NCBI RefSeq assembly: GCF_024343575.1
Contig: NZ_RJUA01000006.1
Location: 1 to 64,000 of the forward strand
Direction: 5' to 3'
DNA length: 64,000 nucleotides
From: Lacihabitans sp. LS3-19
Lineage (GTDB): Bacteria; Bacteroidota; Bacteroidia; Cytophagales; Spirosomataceae
The notes under the pieces: generated by a model
What the model saw: only the letters and a program-made list of their open reading frames with translations
What the model was told of the DNA's origin: nothing
Databases searched by the model: none
Shown here: positions 8,162 through 17,343 of the stretch, one piece after another
How positions within the stretch are numbered: the first letter of the stretch is position 1
How the letters are laid out: each line of letters starts with the position of its first letter
Made by a program: the position numbers and the translations under genes

Positions 8162-8974
8162 CTATCTTTTCATTTTGATTTTAATTTCTGTAAGCTTTCT
8201 TTTCGTGTCCAAAGGAAAATCATTGTTGATAATCCAATCATAATATTGGGGTTCTCTTGTCAAAACATCTTCAACTTTTTTGCCAGCATTCTTACCAAAA
8301 TTAAACACAATATCTCCACTATTGTTTACAATCATTCTCTGTGCAAAGTCTACAAGATTATTGGAGCTAAGTTTGTGTAAAGTTTCAACATCGTTTTTCA
8401 CAGGCTCATATTCCTCTCCTTTAGCATCTTTGAGTTTTACACCTTCGTATTTTTCAACCTGAGCACATACCACTTCTAAAGTTGCCAAAGTATCCACTTC
8501 TGCACTATGTGCATTTTCAAGGGTTTTTCCACAATAATACTTGTAAGCAGCACCGAGCGTACGTGGTTCCATAAGATGAAAAATTTTCTGAGCATCTACA
8601 AATCGACGATTTTTTAAATCAAAAATATTGTTGTCAATTCTTAAAAACTCTTCTACCAACATCGGAATATCAAACCTATTACTATTAAAACCGGCAATGT
8701 CACAACCATCTAAAAACTGGGAAAGCGACTTAGCCATTTGACGAAAAGTAGGTTCATCTTTAACATCTTCATCGTATATTCCATGTATCAAACTAGTTTC
8801 CAATGGAATAGGCATTCCAGGGTTTACCCTTTTAGTTTTTACCTCCACTGAACCATCAATATTGGCTTTGGCTATGCAAATTTCCACAATTCGATCTTTC
8901 GAAATATTGATTCCAGTAGTTTCTAAATCAATAAAAGCGATCGGTTTTTTTAATTTCAGAGTATGAGTTGTCAT
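8162..8974 (-). CDS. DEDDh 3'-5' exonuclease (DnaQ-like)
   Basis: The 270-residue protein carries the complete DEDDh active site: D16 and E18 in FIDLETTG, D102 in GFNSNRFDIPML, and H156 and D161 in HSAEVDT. This fits the proofreading/oligoribonuclease exonuclease fold that removes nucleotides from 3' ends. After about residue 200 there is an extra C-terminal part with FGKNAGKKVEDVLTREPQYYDWI, which resembles the small DUF3820-type module often fused to such nucleases. It is cytoplasmic, with no signal peptide. It lies 55 bp upstream of nuoK in the same direction; a functional link to complex I is not apparent. Confidence 0.9.
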   Translation of the reverse strand: MTTHTLKLKKPIAFIDLETTGINISKDRIVEICIAKANIDGSVEVKTKRVNPGMPIPLETSLIHGIYDEDVKDEPTFRQMAKSLSQFLDGCDIAGFNSNRFDIPMLVEEFLRIDNNIFDLKNRRFVDAQKIFHLMEPRTLGAAYKYYCGKTLENAHSAEVDTLATLEVVCAQVEKYEGVKLKDAKGEEYEPVKNDVETLHKLSSNNLVDFAQRMIVNNSGDIVFNFGKNAGKKVEDVLTREPQYYDWIINNDFPLDTKRKLTEIKIKMKR

Positions 8975-9003
8975 AACTATTAGCTAAGTCAATAAATATA
9001 CTG

Positions 9004-9011
9004 CAAAAGTA
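9004..9011 (-). promoter_or_regulatory. -7 box upstream of the DEDDh exonuclease
   Basis: The minus-strand sequence TACTTTTG, followed by C, is an exact TAnnTTTG match 29 bp before the exonuclease start codon. The -33 element is poor. Confidence 0.45.
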
Positions 9012-9119
9012 GAAAATCATTTTGGGAATATAGGTAGGAAATAGATTTATATGGATTTCAGAATCATTAAAAAGAATTTTTTAGACGATTTTCTCGTTAA
9101 AAAATAAAAACCAAAATAT

Positions 9120-9602
9120 ATGTTAGTTGATTTTGAAACATTGCCAGATACCTCAAAAGTTTGGGTTTATCAAGCCAATAGAATGTTACTTGAGTCTGAA
9201 ATAAATGAAATTTCTAAATATTTGAATGGGCAGGTTGCTTTATGGGAATCACATGGGTCGCCACTTCAGGCTTCTTTCCAGTTTTTTTATGATAAATTCT
9301 TAGTTTTGGGGGTAAATACTGAATTCCAGGATCCTTCTGGCTGCTCAATAGACACATCTACGAGATGGCTAAAAAACATCCAGCAGAACTTAAACATTGA
9401 CTTTTTTGACAGATCCATAGCTTACTTCGAAAACGAAAGCCTAAATTTCTTTCCGATTTTAGAAGCTAAAAAACAAGTTTTAGCTGGAAAAATTAGTGCA
9501 GAAACCACTGTATTAAACCATCAGATAGGAACTCTTGGCGAATTAAAAAGCAATTGGAAACTAAAAGCAAGCGATAGTTTTATGAAAAAATACTTTGTAT
9601 AG
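9120..9602 (+). CDS. Conserved Bacteroidota protein of unknown function
   Basis: The 160-residue soluble protein has no signal peptide or membrane segment. I recognise it as a conserved Bacteroidota family commonly labelled 'ABC transporter ATPase'. That label is not supported here: there is no Walker A, signature or Walker B motif. Features seen include a conserved-looking YDKFLVLGVNTEFQDPSGCSID segment and a basic C-terminus. It is followed 78 bp later by an acyl-CoA dehydrogenase gene on the same strand. No function is proposed. Confidence 0.75.
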   Translation: MLVDFETLPDTSKVWVYQANRMLLESEINEISKYLNGQVALWESHGSPLQASFQFFYDKFLVLGVNTEFQDPSGCSIDTSTRWLKNIQQNLNIDFFDRSIAYFENESLNFFPILEAKKQVLAGKISAETTVLNHQIGTLGELKSNWKLKASDSFMKKYFV

Positions 9603-9680
9603 TCAAAGATTTTCAAAAACAGTATGCTTGCATACTATTATTGATTTTTATATCTTTCGGAAAAATCAACAATTAATACA

Positions 9681-10838
9681 ATGCATAGCATAGAGGGCGT
9701 AAATTTTCAATTATCAGAAGAGCATCTAGCCGTAAGAGATGCTGCGAGGGATTTTGCACAAAACGATCTTTTACCAGGTGTAATAGAAAGAGATATTGAT
9801 ACCAAATTCCCGAAAGAAGAGGTCAAAAAAATGGGTGAATTGGGTTTTTTAGGCATGATGATAGACCCACAATATGGCGGTAGTGGAATGGATACCTTAA
9901 GCTATGTCCTTGCCATGGAAGAAATTTGCAAAGTTGATGCGTCTGCGGGAGTTATTATGTCAGTAAACAATTCTCTGGTCTGCTATGGTTTAAATGAATA
10001 TGGAACCGAAGAACAAAAGCAAAAATACTTAAAACCTTTGGCCTCAGGCCAAATAATTGGAGCGTTCTGCCTTTCAGAACCCGAAGCAGGATCAGATGCA
10101 ACATCTCAAAAAACAACAGCTGAAGATATGGGTGACCATTACCTAGTTAATGGAACAAAAAATTGGATAACCAATGGAGATTCTTCTTCCGTTTGTCTAG
10201 TAATGGCCCAAACTCATGTGGAATTAAAACACAAAGGAATAAATTGTTTGATAATAGAAAAAGGTCAGGAAGGTTTTGTAGTTGGAAAAAAAGAAGACAA
10301 AATGGGAATTAGAGCTTCAGATACGCATTCTTTGATGTTTTCTGATGTAAAAGTATCCAAAGAAAACAGGATCGGGCAAGAAGGGTTTGGATTTAAGTTT
10401 GCAATGAATACACTAAATGGTGGAAGAATCGGCATAGCGGCACAAGCACTTGGGATAGCAGCTGGTGCCTATGAACTTTCTGTAAAATACAGCAAAGAAA
10501 GGAAGACTTTCGGGAAGCCTATAAGTGAGCATCAAGCTATTCAGTTTAAATTGGCTGAAATGAAAACCAAAATTGAAGCTGCCAGATTACTAGTTTATAA
10601 AGCCGCCAGAGACAAAGACATGGGCCTAGATTATGTAGAATCAGCAGCTATGGCTAAACTTTATGCCTCAGAAATTGCAATGTGGGTAACGACAGAAGCA
10701 GTCCAGATTCATGGTGGATACGGTTACGTAAGAGAATTCCATGTAGAAAGAATGATGCGTGACGCCAAAATAACTCAAATATATGAAGGCACTTCTGAAA
10801 TACAAAAATTGGTAATTGCGAGGGAAATTTTAAAATAA
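9681..10838 (+). CDS. Acyl-CoA dehydrogenase (short/medium-chain type)
   Basis: The 385-residue flavoenzyme oxidises acyl-CoA to trans-2-enoyl-CoA and passes electrons to ETF. Family motifs in order are MIDPQYGGSGMD, FCLSEPEAGSDA (FAD/substrate binding), NGTKNWITNG, RKTFGKPISEHQAIQFKLAEM, and QIHGGYGYVREFHVERMMRD. The catalytic base is Glu369 in IYEGTSEIQ, the position used by SCAD/MCAD/butyryl-CoA dehydrogenases. Full length, cytoplasmic. No ETF or thiolase genes are adjacent, so the natural substrate cannot be narrowed. It ends at a clear hairpin terminator. Confidence 0.95.
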   Translation: MHSIEGVNFQLSEEHLAVRDAARDFAQNDLLPGVIERDIDTKFPKEEVKKMGELGFLGMMIDPQYGGSGMDTLSYVLAMEEICKVDASAGVIMSVNNSLVCYGLNEYGTEEQKQKYLKPLASGQIIGAFCLSEPEAGSDATSQKTTAEDMGDHYLVNGTKNWITNGDSSSVCLVMAQTHVELKHKGINCLIIEKGQEGFVVGKKEDKMGIRASDTHSLMFSDVKVSKENRIGQEGFGFKFAMNTLNGGRIGIAAQALGIAAGAYELSVKYSKERKTFGKPISEHQAIQFKLAEMKTKIEAARLLVYKAARDKDMGLDYVESAAMAKLYASEIAMWVTTEAVQIHGGYGYVREFHVERMMRDAKITQIYEGTSEIQKLVIAREILK

Positions 10839-10856
10839 ACTCTCAATATTCTACTT

Positions 10857-10880
10857 AAAAGGAAGCTTTGGCTTCCTTTT
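10857..10880 (+). terminator. Intrinsic terminator after acyl-CoA dehydrogenase
   Basis: A 10-bp stem (AAAAGGAAGC paired with GCTTCCTTTT) around a 4-nt TTTG loop, with T-rich 3' flank, starts 19 bp after the stop codon. Confidence 0.85.
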
Positions 10881-11020
10881 TGTGTTTCTAAGATTTACAC
10901 AAAGTGGTTTGAGACCACTTAATCAAAAAAAATTATCGAAATATTAGACAATTTTTAGAAAAATCAAGGATTTGTCCAAGAATCATATAATTTATTGAAC
11001 AATTTTTAGTTAATCTATTG

Positions 11021-11051
11021 TTTGCATCTAAAAGAATAATTATTAGTTTTG
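11021..11051 (+). promoter_or_regulatory. Promoter of the AraC-family regulator
   Basis: A -33-like TTTG (11021-11024) and an exact -7 box TAGTTTTG (11044-11051) are separated by 19 bp, the spacing expected for Bacteroidota sigma-A. About 76 bp separates the box from the start codon, leaving a sizeable AT-rich leader. This is the best-formed promoter in the first 20 kb. Confidence 0.65.
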
Positions 11052-11127
11052 TACAAACTATGTTTTCAAACATTTAAAAAAATATAATAATTAAACCCCT
11101 GAATTATTATTTATTAAAATCCTATTT

Positions 11128-12054
11128 ATGGAAGACTATAACAAAATAATTGAATCGCTTGGTGTTAAGTTTGGAAAAGCTAGACATATAAATATATTAC
11201 AGCCTATCACTATTAAGAACTTTTATGATGTGGAAAACACATTGTTAGTCCTTTATAATGGAGATGTTAAGATCGAAGGTGTTGAAGGTAAAATTGAGGT
11301 TGGAGATATTCTTTTTATTCCTGGTGGTAAGGCAGCGACTATAACTTACGGCGTTGGAGAGGCTAAGCCGATATCATACGAAGAGTTTATGACTCGTCGC
11401 GAGCATTATTTCGAAGCAATGGATGTGCCTGAAGAAATCGGTATAGTTAAAAACTCATTTGGACTAATAGCATTTGAAGCCAAAGTATTTGATTCGGTAA
11501 ATTTCTTTACTTCACTGGACATTCCTCCGTTTTTTATAAACAAAAACTCAAAACTTGCTCAGCTTATCAAGGATATTTTGATAGAAGATTTTACTGACGA
11601 AGCTGGTAGAGGAAGAGTAATATCTATAAAAACAGAAGAAGCTGTTATCGAGGTTATTAGATATATCTTAAGAAATAGAATGTTTGTTGAGCAATTGGCT
11701 ACAAACAGTACTTATTTCAAAGATCCTCGTTTGATTGATATCTTTACTTATATCAAAAACAATATCGACGGTGACTTATCTAACAAACAGTTGGCCAATG
11801 TAGCCAACGTATCAGAAGATTATGTAGGTCAATATTTCAAAATGTTGACAGGAATAAACCCTCAAGATTACATAGAATACCAAAGAATGGAGGAAGCGGT
11901 AAACTTGCTTAGGACTTCTAAGAAAAGCATCAGAGCTATTGGAGGTGAAGTAGGTTACAAAGACACTGCCTATTTCTGCCGTAGATTTAAGATGATGTTT
12001 GGTATACCGGCTGGTAAAATGAGAAGACGAGAATCTTTGATGATTGGCAAATAA
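11128..12054 (+). CDS. AraC-family transcriptional regulator with cupin-like N-terminus
   Basis: The 308-residue protein has a C-terminal AraC DNA-binding domain of two helix-turn-helix motifs. The first lies around LSNKQLANVANVSEDYVGQYFK and the second around SIRAIGGEVGYKDTAYFCRRFK, followed by the usual FGIPAGKMRRR end. The N-terminal 100 residues look like a cupin sensor: VKIEGVEGKIEVGDILFIPGG is a typical cupin strand pattern. The middle part (about 110-190) is helical and unassigned. It is a single-gene unit with its own promoter and terminator. Neither neighbour offers an obvious target, so the ligand and regulon are unknown. Confidence 0.92.
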   Translation: MEDYNKIIESLGVKFGKARHINILQPITIKNFYDVENTLLVLYNGDVKIEGVEGKIEVGDILFIPGGKAATITYGVGEAKPISYEEFMTRREHYFEAMDVPEEIGIVKNSFGLIAFEAKVFDSVNFFTSLDIPPFFINKNSKLAQLIKDILIEDFTDEAGRGRVISIKTEEAVIEVIRYILRNRMFVEQLATNSTYFKDPRLIDIFTYIKNNIDGDLSNKQLANVANVSEDYVGQYFKMLTGINPQDYIEYQRMEEAVNLLRTSKKSIRAIGGEVGYKDTAYFCRRFKMMFGIPAGKMRRRESLMIGK

Positions 12055-12072
12055 GATTTCAAAAAAAATACT

Positions 12073-12110
12073 AAAAGTGGCTATTGATTAAATTTTCAAT
12101 AGCCACTTTT
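12073..12110. terminator. Bidirectional terminator
   Basis: A perfect 15-bp inverted repeat (12073-12087 with 12096-12110) is flanked by A and T runs on both sides. It can end both the AraC gene and the convergent lipoprotein gene, whose stop codon begins at 12111. Confidence 0.9.
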
Positions 12111-12593
12111 TTATATAACCTTGATTTCCATATTTCCTTTTAATTCTTTCTTATTGAGCTTGTCCCATATTTTAAATAAAAAATGATAACTCTTCCCAGG
12201 TATCATTGGTTTTCCTATAGTTAAATTAAATTTTAATGCTTCAGCATTTTCGGGGCTTACACCTTTATCGCCATATTTATTGAAATAATCCTCAACGAAA
12301 TAAATAACATTGTTATCTTCATCTACTACTGAGTTCTCTCCGCCTGGATGAACAAAATTAAATTTATCAACTTCAAAATCGTCTATTCCATTTAATTCAA
12401 TGGTTAATTGTTGACCAAACTTAATTTCATTTTTTAAGATCTCTTTACTATTGGCCAAAACCTTTACTTCCTGAGGATTTAATCCAGCGTATTTTATATA
12501 AAGAGCTAATTCATCATTACTTAAGTCTTTGGAACATGAAACAAAAAAGACATTAAAAAATAGTAGAAAACAGAATAAGTTTTTTTTACACAT
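12111..12593 (-). CDS. Lipoprotein of unknown function
   Basis: The 160-residue product begins with a signal peptide and a lipobox ending FFVSCSKD (Cys20), so it should be lipid-anchored outside the cytoplasm. The mature domain is rich in alternating hydrophobic residues, for example FGQQLTIELNGIDDFEVDKF and KSYHFLFKIWDK, suggesting a small beta-sandwich. I do not recognise a family. It is convergent with the AraC regulator and divergent from the S74 protein gene, from which it is separated by about 40 bp. Confidence 0.7.
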   Translation of the reverse strand: MCKKNLFCFLLFFNVFFVSCSKDLSNDELALYIKYAGLNPQEVKVLANSKEILKNEIKFGQQLTIELNGIDDFEVDKFNFVHPGGENSVVDEDNNVIYFVEDYFNKYGDKGVSPENAEALKFNLTIGKPMIPGKSYHFLFKIWDKLNKKELKGNMEIKVI

Positions 12594-12633
12594 AAATTAA
12601 GCTATATTTAGGTCTAATCTAATTAGAATTACC

Positions 12634-13752
12634 ATGAAAACAAAATTAAAGCTCCTATTTAGCTTGTTGTCTCTTTGTATTTTACTGCAAAGTCAGGTTA
12701 GTATAAACAGCCCAAAAATAAATACCGAAATTATTGAAAAGTCTTCCGATGCAAAAGCTATAGCTGATATAGTACATGGGGATGATGTTATAATTGGTGG
12801 CAGTCTTTGTGTAGGTCAAGATTGTGTAAATGGAGAATCTTTTGGTTTTGATACACAAAGACTAAAAGAAAATAACTTACAGATACATTTTGATGATACC
12901 AGTGTATCTTCAAGTTTTCCAAAAAATGATTGGAGAATAATAATAAATGACTCGGCAAATGGGGGTGCAAGTTATTTTGCAGTAGAAGATGCCACAGCAG
13001 GAAATAGACCTTTTTATTTAGCTGCAGGATCTGGTGCAAATGCCTTGTATGTTTCATCTAGCGGAGGAAATGTGGGTTTGGGAACTTCTTCGCCAGCTAT
13101 GGAACTACAAATTACTGATGGAGATTCTCCGACTATAAGATTGGAGCAAAGTAGTTCATCTGGATTTACCCCTCAAACCTGGGATATTGCAGGTAACGAA
13201 ACAAACTTCTTTATTAGAGATGCTAGCAACGGCAGTAAATTGCCATTTAAGATTTTTCCTAATTCTCCTACTGGCAGTATTGAAATAAGTCCTACTGGTG
13301 TAACCATTAAAAACGTAGGACTTATTGATCCCACTTCCCCTTCAGACAAAAGATTGAAAAGAGACATGATTGCCATAGCAGATGCTACCTCTTTATTAAA
13401 GAAATTAGTACCTAAAACATTTTATTTTAACGATAAATCCGTAAATAATTTCGGATTACCTAAAGGAAAGCAATATGGCTTAATTGCACAAGAAGTTGAA
13501 GTAATCATGCCAGAGCTGATTAGAAATATATCATTAGGAAAGGATAAAACTCAATACAAATCAGTTGGTTATGAATCTTTTATATCTATATTGATACAGG
13601 GTTTTAAAGAACAACAATCAACTATTGAAAAACAAAGCAATGAAATAAGGGAACTAAAAAATGAGATTGCAAAATATTCAGATTTAGAAATGCGAATTGT
13701 AGCAATAGAAAATTCTCAAAACAAAAAAGTCTCTAATAAAACATCAAAATAA
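12634..13752 (+). CDS. Secreted protein with C-terminal S74 intramolecular chaperone domain
   Basis: The 372-residue protein has an N-terminal signal peptide (LKLLFSLLSLCILLQSQ). The C-terminal third, from about residue 236, is a Peptidase_S74/endosialidase chaperone domain. It opens with SDKRLKRD, where Ser237 and Lys242 occupy the positions of the self-cleavage dyad, then has YGLIAQEVEVIMPELI, YKSVGYESFISILIQGFKEQQ and a terminal coiled coil (IEKQSNEIRELKNEI). In phage tail spikes this domain assists trimerisation of the beta-helical part and then cuts itself off. Here the preceding part (80-235), with GNVGLGTSSPAMELQ repeats, is the putative trimeric shaft. There are no phage genes nearby. 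The next gene starts 8 bp downstream. Confidence 0.88.
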   Translation: MKTKLKLLFSLLSLCILLQSQVSINSPKINTEIIEKSSDAKAIADIVHGDDVIIGGSLCVGQDCVNGESFGFDTQRLKENNLQIHFDDTSVSSSFPKNDWRIIINDSANGGASYFAVEDATAGNRPFYLAAGSGANALYVSSSGGNVGLGTSSPAMELQITDGDSPTIRLEQSSSSGFTPQTWDIAGNETNFFIRDASNGSKLPFKIFPNSPTGSIEISPTGVTIKNVGLIDPTSPSDKRLKRDMIAIADATSLLKKLVPKTFYFNDKSVNNFGLPKGKQYGLIAQEVEVIMPELIRNISLGKDKTQYKSVGYESFISILIQGFKEQQSTIEKQSNEIRELKNEIAKYSDLEMRIVAIENSQNKKVSNKTSK

Positions 13753-13760
13753 ATAATATC

Positions 13761-14132
13761 ATGAAAATATTAATATTCTCTATTTTCCTGTTTGCCAGTT
13801 TTTCGACGTTCGCCCAAGACACAGACGAAAACGGCAGAATAAAAGGTACCAAAGCTAGTACATCTTTTATAAAATCTGAAGTCAACTTTTTAAGCTTAAG
13901 TACACTCAGCACACAATCAAATGCCAAACTTATTTATAATTTACCTGATGGTATTTCTAGTGGGAAAATAATATTATTCCATCCTAAGAAAGACATAGAA
14001 TTAAAATCATATAATCTTACTTCAAGTTCAGGCACGATTGATGTTGATTTAACTTCCCTTAATCAGAAGTCGTTTACTGCAGCATTATATACACCTAGCG
14101 GAAAGTTAATTAAAAGCCTTAATTTGAATTGA
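13761..14132 (+). CDS. Small secreted protein with a C-terminal sorting-like domain
   Basis: The 123-residue product has a signal peptide (MKILIFSIFLFASFSTFAQ). The remaining 100 residues resemble a type IX secretion C-terminal domain: a beta-rich stretch ending FTAALYTPSGKLIKSLNLN, similar to the usual 'Y.v.v...GK.ikS.kl.' end. It is probably exported with, or attached to, the S74 protein whose gene ends 8 bp upstream. Its last 14 bp overlap the 3' end of the convergent FG-GAP lipoprotein gene. Function is inferred from position only. Confidence 0.65.
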   Translation: MKILIFSIFLFASFSTFAQDTDENGRIKGTKASTSFIKSEVNFLSLSTLSTQSNAKLIYNLPDGISSGKIILFHPKKDIELKSYNLTSSSGTIDVDLTSLNQKSFTAALYTPSGKLIKSLNLN

Positions 14133-17100
14133 GTTTAAATACTTTAAATTCAGAATTGTTGAAAGCAGCCAAAACCAAAGGGCTGCTTTTTTCATTTATC
14201 ATCTTAAAATGCCGAAACGCCCCATTTATCCAAAAGCCTGATTTTTGATTTTCCAAAACTTGAAATTTGCCTTTTGAAGTACCCTCTAAAAGCAAACCTT
14301 TATTTCCTTCCATAAAACCAGAATTGGTAGGTTCTAAATCGTAATCATTACCTCCTATCAATATATCTTTAAACCCATCTTTGTTAAAATCAAAAATCAA
14401 AAAGTCTTTCACACTGTTCATTTGGACCTCATTAGGAAGCTTTTCAACCTCAAAAATTTTCCCATCTATGTTTTTAAGAATTATGCTCTCCATTAATTCA
14501 GCTCTAAATACCTCGCTTTGAGGACTTATCCAATCTGTTTTAGATTGGGCATAAGAGATATAATTTGGAAAAATGCCTCTTAGTGTGGGTATTTGTCGAA
14601 TCAAATCGTCTCGGGTTGGAATAAGACATTTTACATTATTTAAATAGTAGGTTGGAATTGACTGTTTAATCCCTGAATACTCTCCTAAATGGATTTCTAA
14701 TGGATGATCTTTGTCGAATTTATATCTATAATTCTTTCCAATATTTCCTAACACAAAATCTATATCTCCATCGTTGTCTAAATCTGCTGATTCTATACAA
14801 CTCCAAAGTCCTTTTATTTTATTTATAGCAGGCAATCTATTTAAGGTCCCCTTTCTGTTTTCGTAAAAAATGGGCTCTAAAAATTCTCCAACAATTACCA
14901 AATCCTCCCATCCATCTTTGTTAAAATCCACCGCAACAGCGTCTTTTATGATACCTATTGACCCTAAACCAATTTTCTCAAAGCCATGCTTTGTATTTAT
15001 AAGCATAAAACTCTCTGATGATTCTGGAAACTTGCCAGGTTTTACATATCCTCCCCTAAACAAGTCCAAATCACCGTCATGATCGATATCAAATTTTACA
15101 ATGACAGAACCCGGAGAAATCATTTCTGGCAATAAGTCCAAGGTTTTATTTATAAAATGGCCTTTTTTGTCATTAATCCATAATTGATCTTGATAAAATT
15201 TTGTATTTTCGGGAAACTCATTCGACCCTGCAACAACGTAAAGGTCTTCAAAATCATCATTGTTGGCATCAAAAAATAAACAATCACTATCTTCACCAGA
15301 TTGGTTTGGCAATAAAAACCCTTCTTTAAATCCAGCAGATTGGCTTTGAATACGAAATGAAGCAGGCTGTATACTTGAACCACCAATAAAAACATCCTCT
15401 AGCCCATCATTATTTACATCTGCCACTCCTATTGTTGGACCCTGCTGAGAGTATTTTCGTAAAAGTAAATTTTCCCGGTAATAGTCTATAAATCTGCTCT
15501 CTTTATGGGAATATGTAAAGGCAACAGAGCTAAAAAGAGGCCTGTACTTAATTTTTTCAATTTCCTTTTCAAAAACAGCATCTTTTTCAAAAACTTCTAG
15601 AACTTGGTTTGCTTTTATATTTTCAAAGATTTGTTTTTTTCCCCCTGACCAGGTAACTATCAGCTTTTCGATATTTAATTCTTTCTCTAATCCAAAAATA
15701 ATGCTTGGATCTACCGAAGATAAATATCCCCGCGAAAGCGTTTGAAAATGTGTTTGCACTATGCCTTTATTATAAACTTCCACTTTTGCCCCTTGTCCAA
15801 ATCTGTTGTTTAACGAACCATTTAATACTATTTTTAAATAATTACTTTTACAGTTATTTCTAAAAATGCTTGCTGATTCATTAATATTATTCACAACATA
15901 ATCCATATCGCCATCATTATCGAGATCTACAAATGCAGCTCCATTTGAGAAACTGGTTTTTTGTACCAACCAACTTTCACTCATATTTTCAAAACTCCAA
16001 TTGCCTACGTTTTTAAAAAATTGATTTTTTTTATCAAGATGAGGTAAGTTTTTCGAATTGTAGTTCATGTATTTTTTCATGTCCGATTCAGATGAGACTT
16101 TACCCGCAAAACTCATATTATAAGACACATAGTCAGCATCAGTAACATCCCTTAAGTACCCATTGGTAATTACAATGTCTTTTTTTCCATCATTATCAAA
16201 GTCAACCATTAACGGAGACCAAGACCAATCAGTAGCATTAATCCCGGCAAACTGGCCTACTTCACCCATTTGAATCTGACCATAATTATCTGTACCAAAG
16301 TTTTTAAAAAGCATATTCCTCGTGAATTCACTATCATAACCAAGTGTTTTTTCAGTTTCAAAAACATGATAAGAAGTCATCAACATCTTTTTTTGCTGTT
16401 CATTATTCGATGGCAGCATGTCAGTTGTTATTATTTCCGAAAGTCCATCGTTGTTAAGGTCTGCTATATCATTTCCCATAGAAAACCTGCTTTGAAACGG
16501 CAAAACACTTGAGGATTTTTCAATAAAAGCTTTGTTTTTATTATTAATGTATAGTGCATCATTTGGCAAAAAATCACTTGAAGCCAAAATGTCTTCCCAA
16601 CCGTCATTGTTTAAATCTCCTACAGCCAGTCCTAATCCATGTGTGTTTTTCAATTTCCCTTTTTCTCTACCTACTTCCTTAAAGTACCCATTTCCATTGT
16701 TTTCAAATAACTTATCATATGCATAATCTTCATATAAATCTATTTTGTGCAAGAGATTGGGATTTCTGATTAGATTTGAAGTTGTCAAAAGATACATGTC
16801 AAGGTCACCATCATGGTCAAAATCAAAAAATGCAGCTTGATTTGAATAACTTGTATCAGCTAAACCTCTTTCCAGAGCTTCATCATGAAATTTAAGATTT
16901 CCTTCATTAATATAAAAATGATTGGCTCGCTTGTCTGCCGACTCATTTCCAGACTTACAGACATAGATATCAACCAATCCGTCGGAATTGATGTCAACAA
17001 TTGAAACCCCTGTGGACCAATCTATACTTTCCACACCAGAACTTTCAGTAATATCTTCAAAAACAAAATTTCCTTTATTTAGATATAATTTATCGCTAAC

Positions 17101-17343
17101 TTGATTTCCTGTAAAATACAAATCCATTAACCCATCGTTATTAATATCCAATACACCAACACCTCCGCCGTTATATAAATTATGATAATCGAAAACGTTG
17201 TATTTTTCGTTTTCTGAAATCATATTATTAAAATAAACATTAGATAAGTTATCTGGAATTTGATCAAACAAAAAAGACTGTTTTTCGGTGCAAGAAATTA
17301 ATATTGTATATAATATTATAATATATGAAACTTTCAATGGCAT
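14119..17343 (-). CDS. Large FG-GAP/VCBS-repeat lipoprotein with UnbV (ASPIC) domain
   Basis: The 1074-residue protein has a signal peptide with lipobox ISC (Cys18). It contains many FG-GAP-type repeats with Asp-rich calcium-binding loops such as DINNDGLMDLYFTG, DFDHDGDLDMYL, DLNNDGWEDIL and DFNKDGWEDLVI, which should form one or two beta-propellers. At about residues 500-580 lies an ASPIC/UnbV domain (FGQGAKVEVYNKG to VTWSGGKKQIFENI). This matches the CRTAC1/RagB-neighbour class of surface proteins found in large numbers in Cytophagales, thought to bind ligands or other proteins. It is transcribed alone; its 3' end contains the terminator for the convergent unit. Confidence 0.9.
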   Translation of the reverse strand: MPLKVSYIIILYTILISCTEKQSFLFDQIPDNLSNVYFNNMISENEKYNVFDYHNLYNGGGVGVLDINNDGLMDLYFTGNQVSDKLYLNKGNFVFEDITESSGVESIDWSTGVSIVDINSDGLVDIYVCKSGNESADKRANHFYINEGNLKFHDEALERGLADTSYSNQAAFFDFDHDGDLDMYLLTTSNLIRNPNLLHKIDLYEDYAYDKLFENNGNGYFKEVGREKGKLKNTHGLGLAVGDLNNDGWEDILASSDFLPNDALYINNKNKAFIEKSSSVLPFQSRFSMGNDIADLNNDGLSEIITTDMLPSNNEQQKKMLMTSYHVFETEKTLGYDSEFTRNMLFKNFGTDNYGQIQMGEVGQFAGINATDWSWSPLMVDFDNDGKKDIVITNGYLRDVTDADYVSYNMSFAGKVSSESDMKKYMNYNSKNLPHLDKKNQFFKNVGNWSFENMSESWLVQKTSFSNGAAFVDLDNDGDMDYVVNNINESASIFRNNCKSNYLKIVLNGSLNNRFGQGAKVEVYNKGIVQTHFQTLSRGYLSSVDPSIIFGLEKELNIEKLIVTWSGGKKQIFENIKANQVLEVFEKDAVFEKEIEKIKYRPLFSSVAFTYSHKESRFIDYYRENLLLRKYSQQGPTIGVADVNNDGLEDVFIGGSSIQPASFRIQSQSAGFKEGFLLPNQSGEDSDCLFFDANNDDFEDLYVVAGSNEFPENTKFYQDQLWINDKKGHFINKTLDLLPEMISPGSVIVKFDIDHDGDLDLFRGGYVKPGKFPESSESFMLINTKHGFEKIGLGSIGIIKDAVAVDFNKDGWEDLVIVGEFLEPIFYENRKGTLNRLPAINKIKGLWSCIESADLDNDGDIDFVLGNIGKNYRYKFDKDHPLEIHLGEYSGIKQSIPTYYLNNVKCLIPTRDDLIRQIPTLRGIFPNYISYAQSKTDWISPQSEVFRAELMESIILKNIDGKIFEVEKLPNEVQMNSVKDFLIFDFNKDGFKDILIGGNDYDLEPTNSGFMEGNKGLLLEGTSKGKFQVLENQKSGFWINGAFRHFKMINEKSSPLVLAAFNNSEFKVFKLNSN
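14162..14192 (+). terminator. Terminator located inside the convergent gene's 3' end
   Basis: AAAGCAGCC (14162-14170) pairs with GGCTGCTTT (14181-14189), followed by more T on the plus strand. It lies 30 bp after the stop of the small secreted protein gene but within the last codons of the FG-GAP lipoprotein on the other strand. Confidence 0.7.

Noticed and set aside
9120-9602. Annotation as ABC transporter ATPase
   Set aside because: None of the ATPase motifs is present; the label is a known carry-over name.
12634-14132. Prophage remnant, suggested by the S74 domain
   Set aside because: Neither neighbour is a phage gene, there is no integrase or attachment site, and the protein has a bacterial signal peptide.
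14870-16726. Several plus-strand frames of 60-80 codons inside the FG-GAP lipoprotein gene
   Set aside because: They lie opposite a well-supported gene, show no recognisable domain and have the composition of antisense reading.
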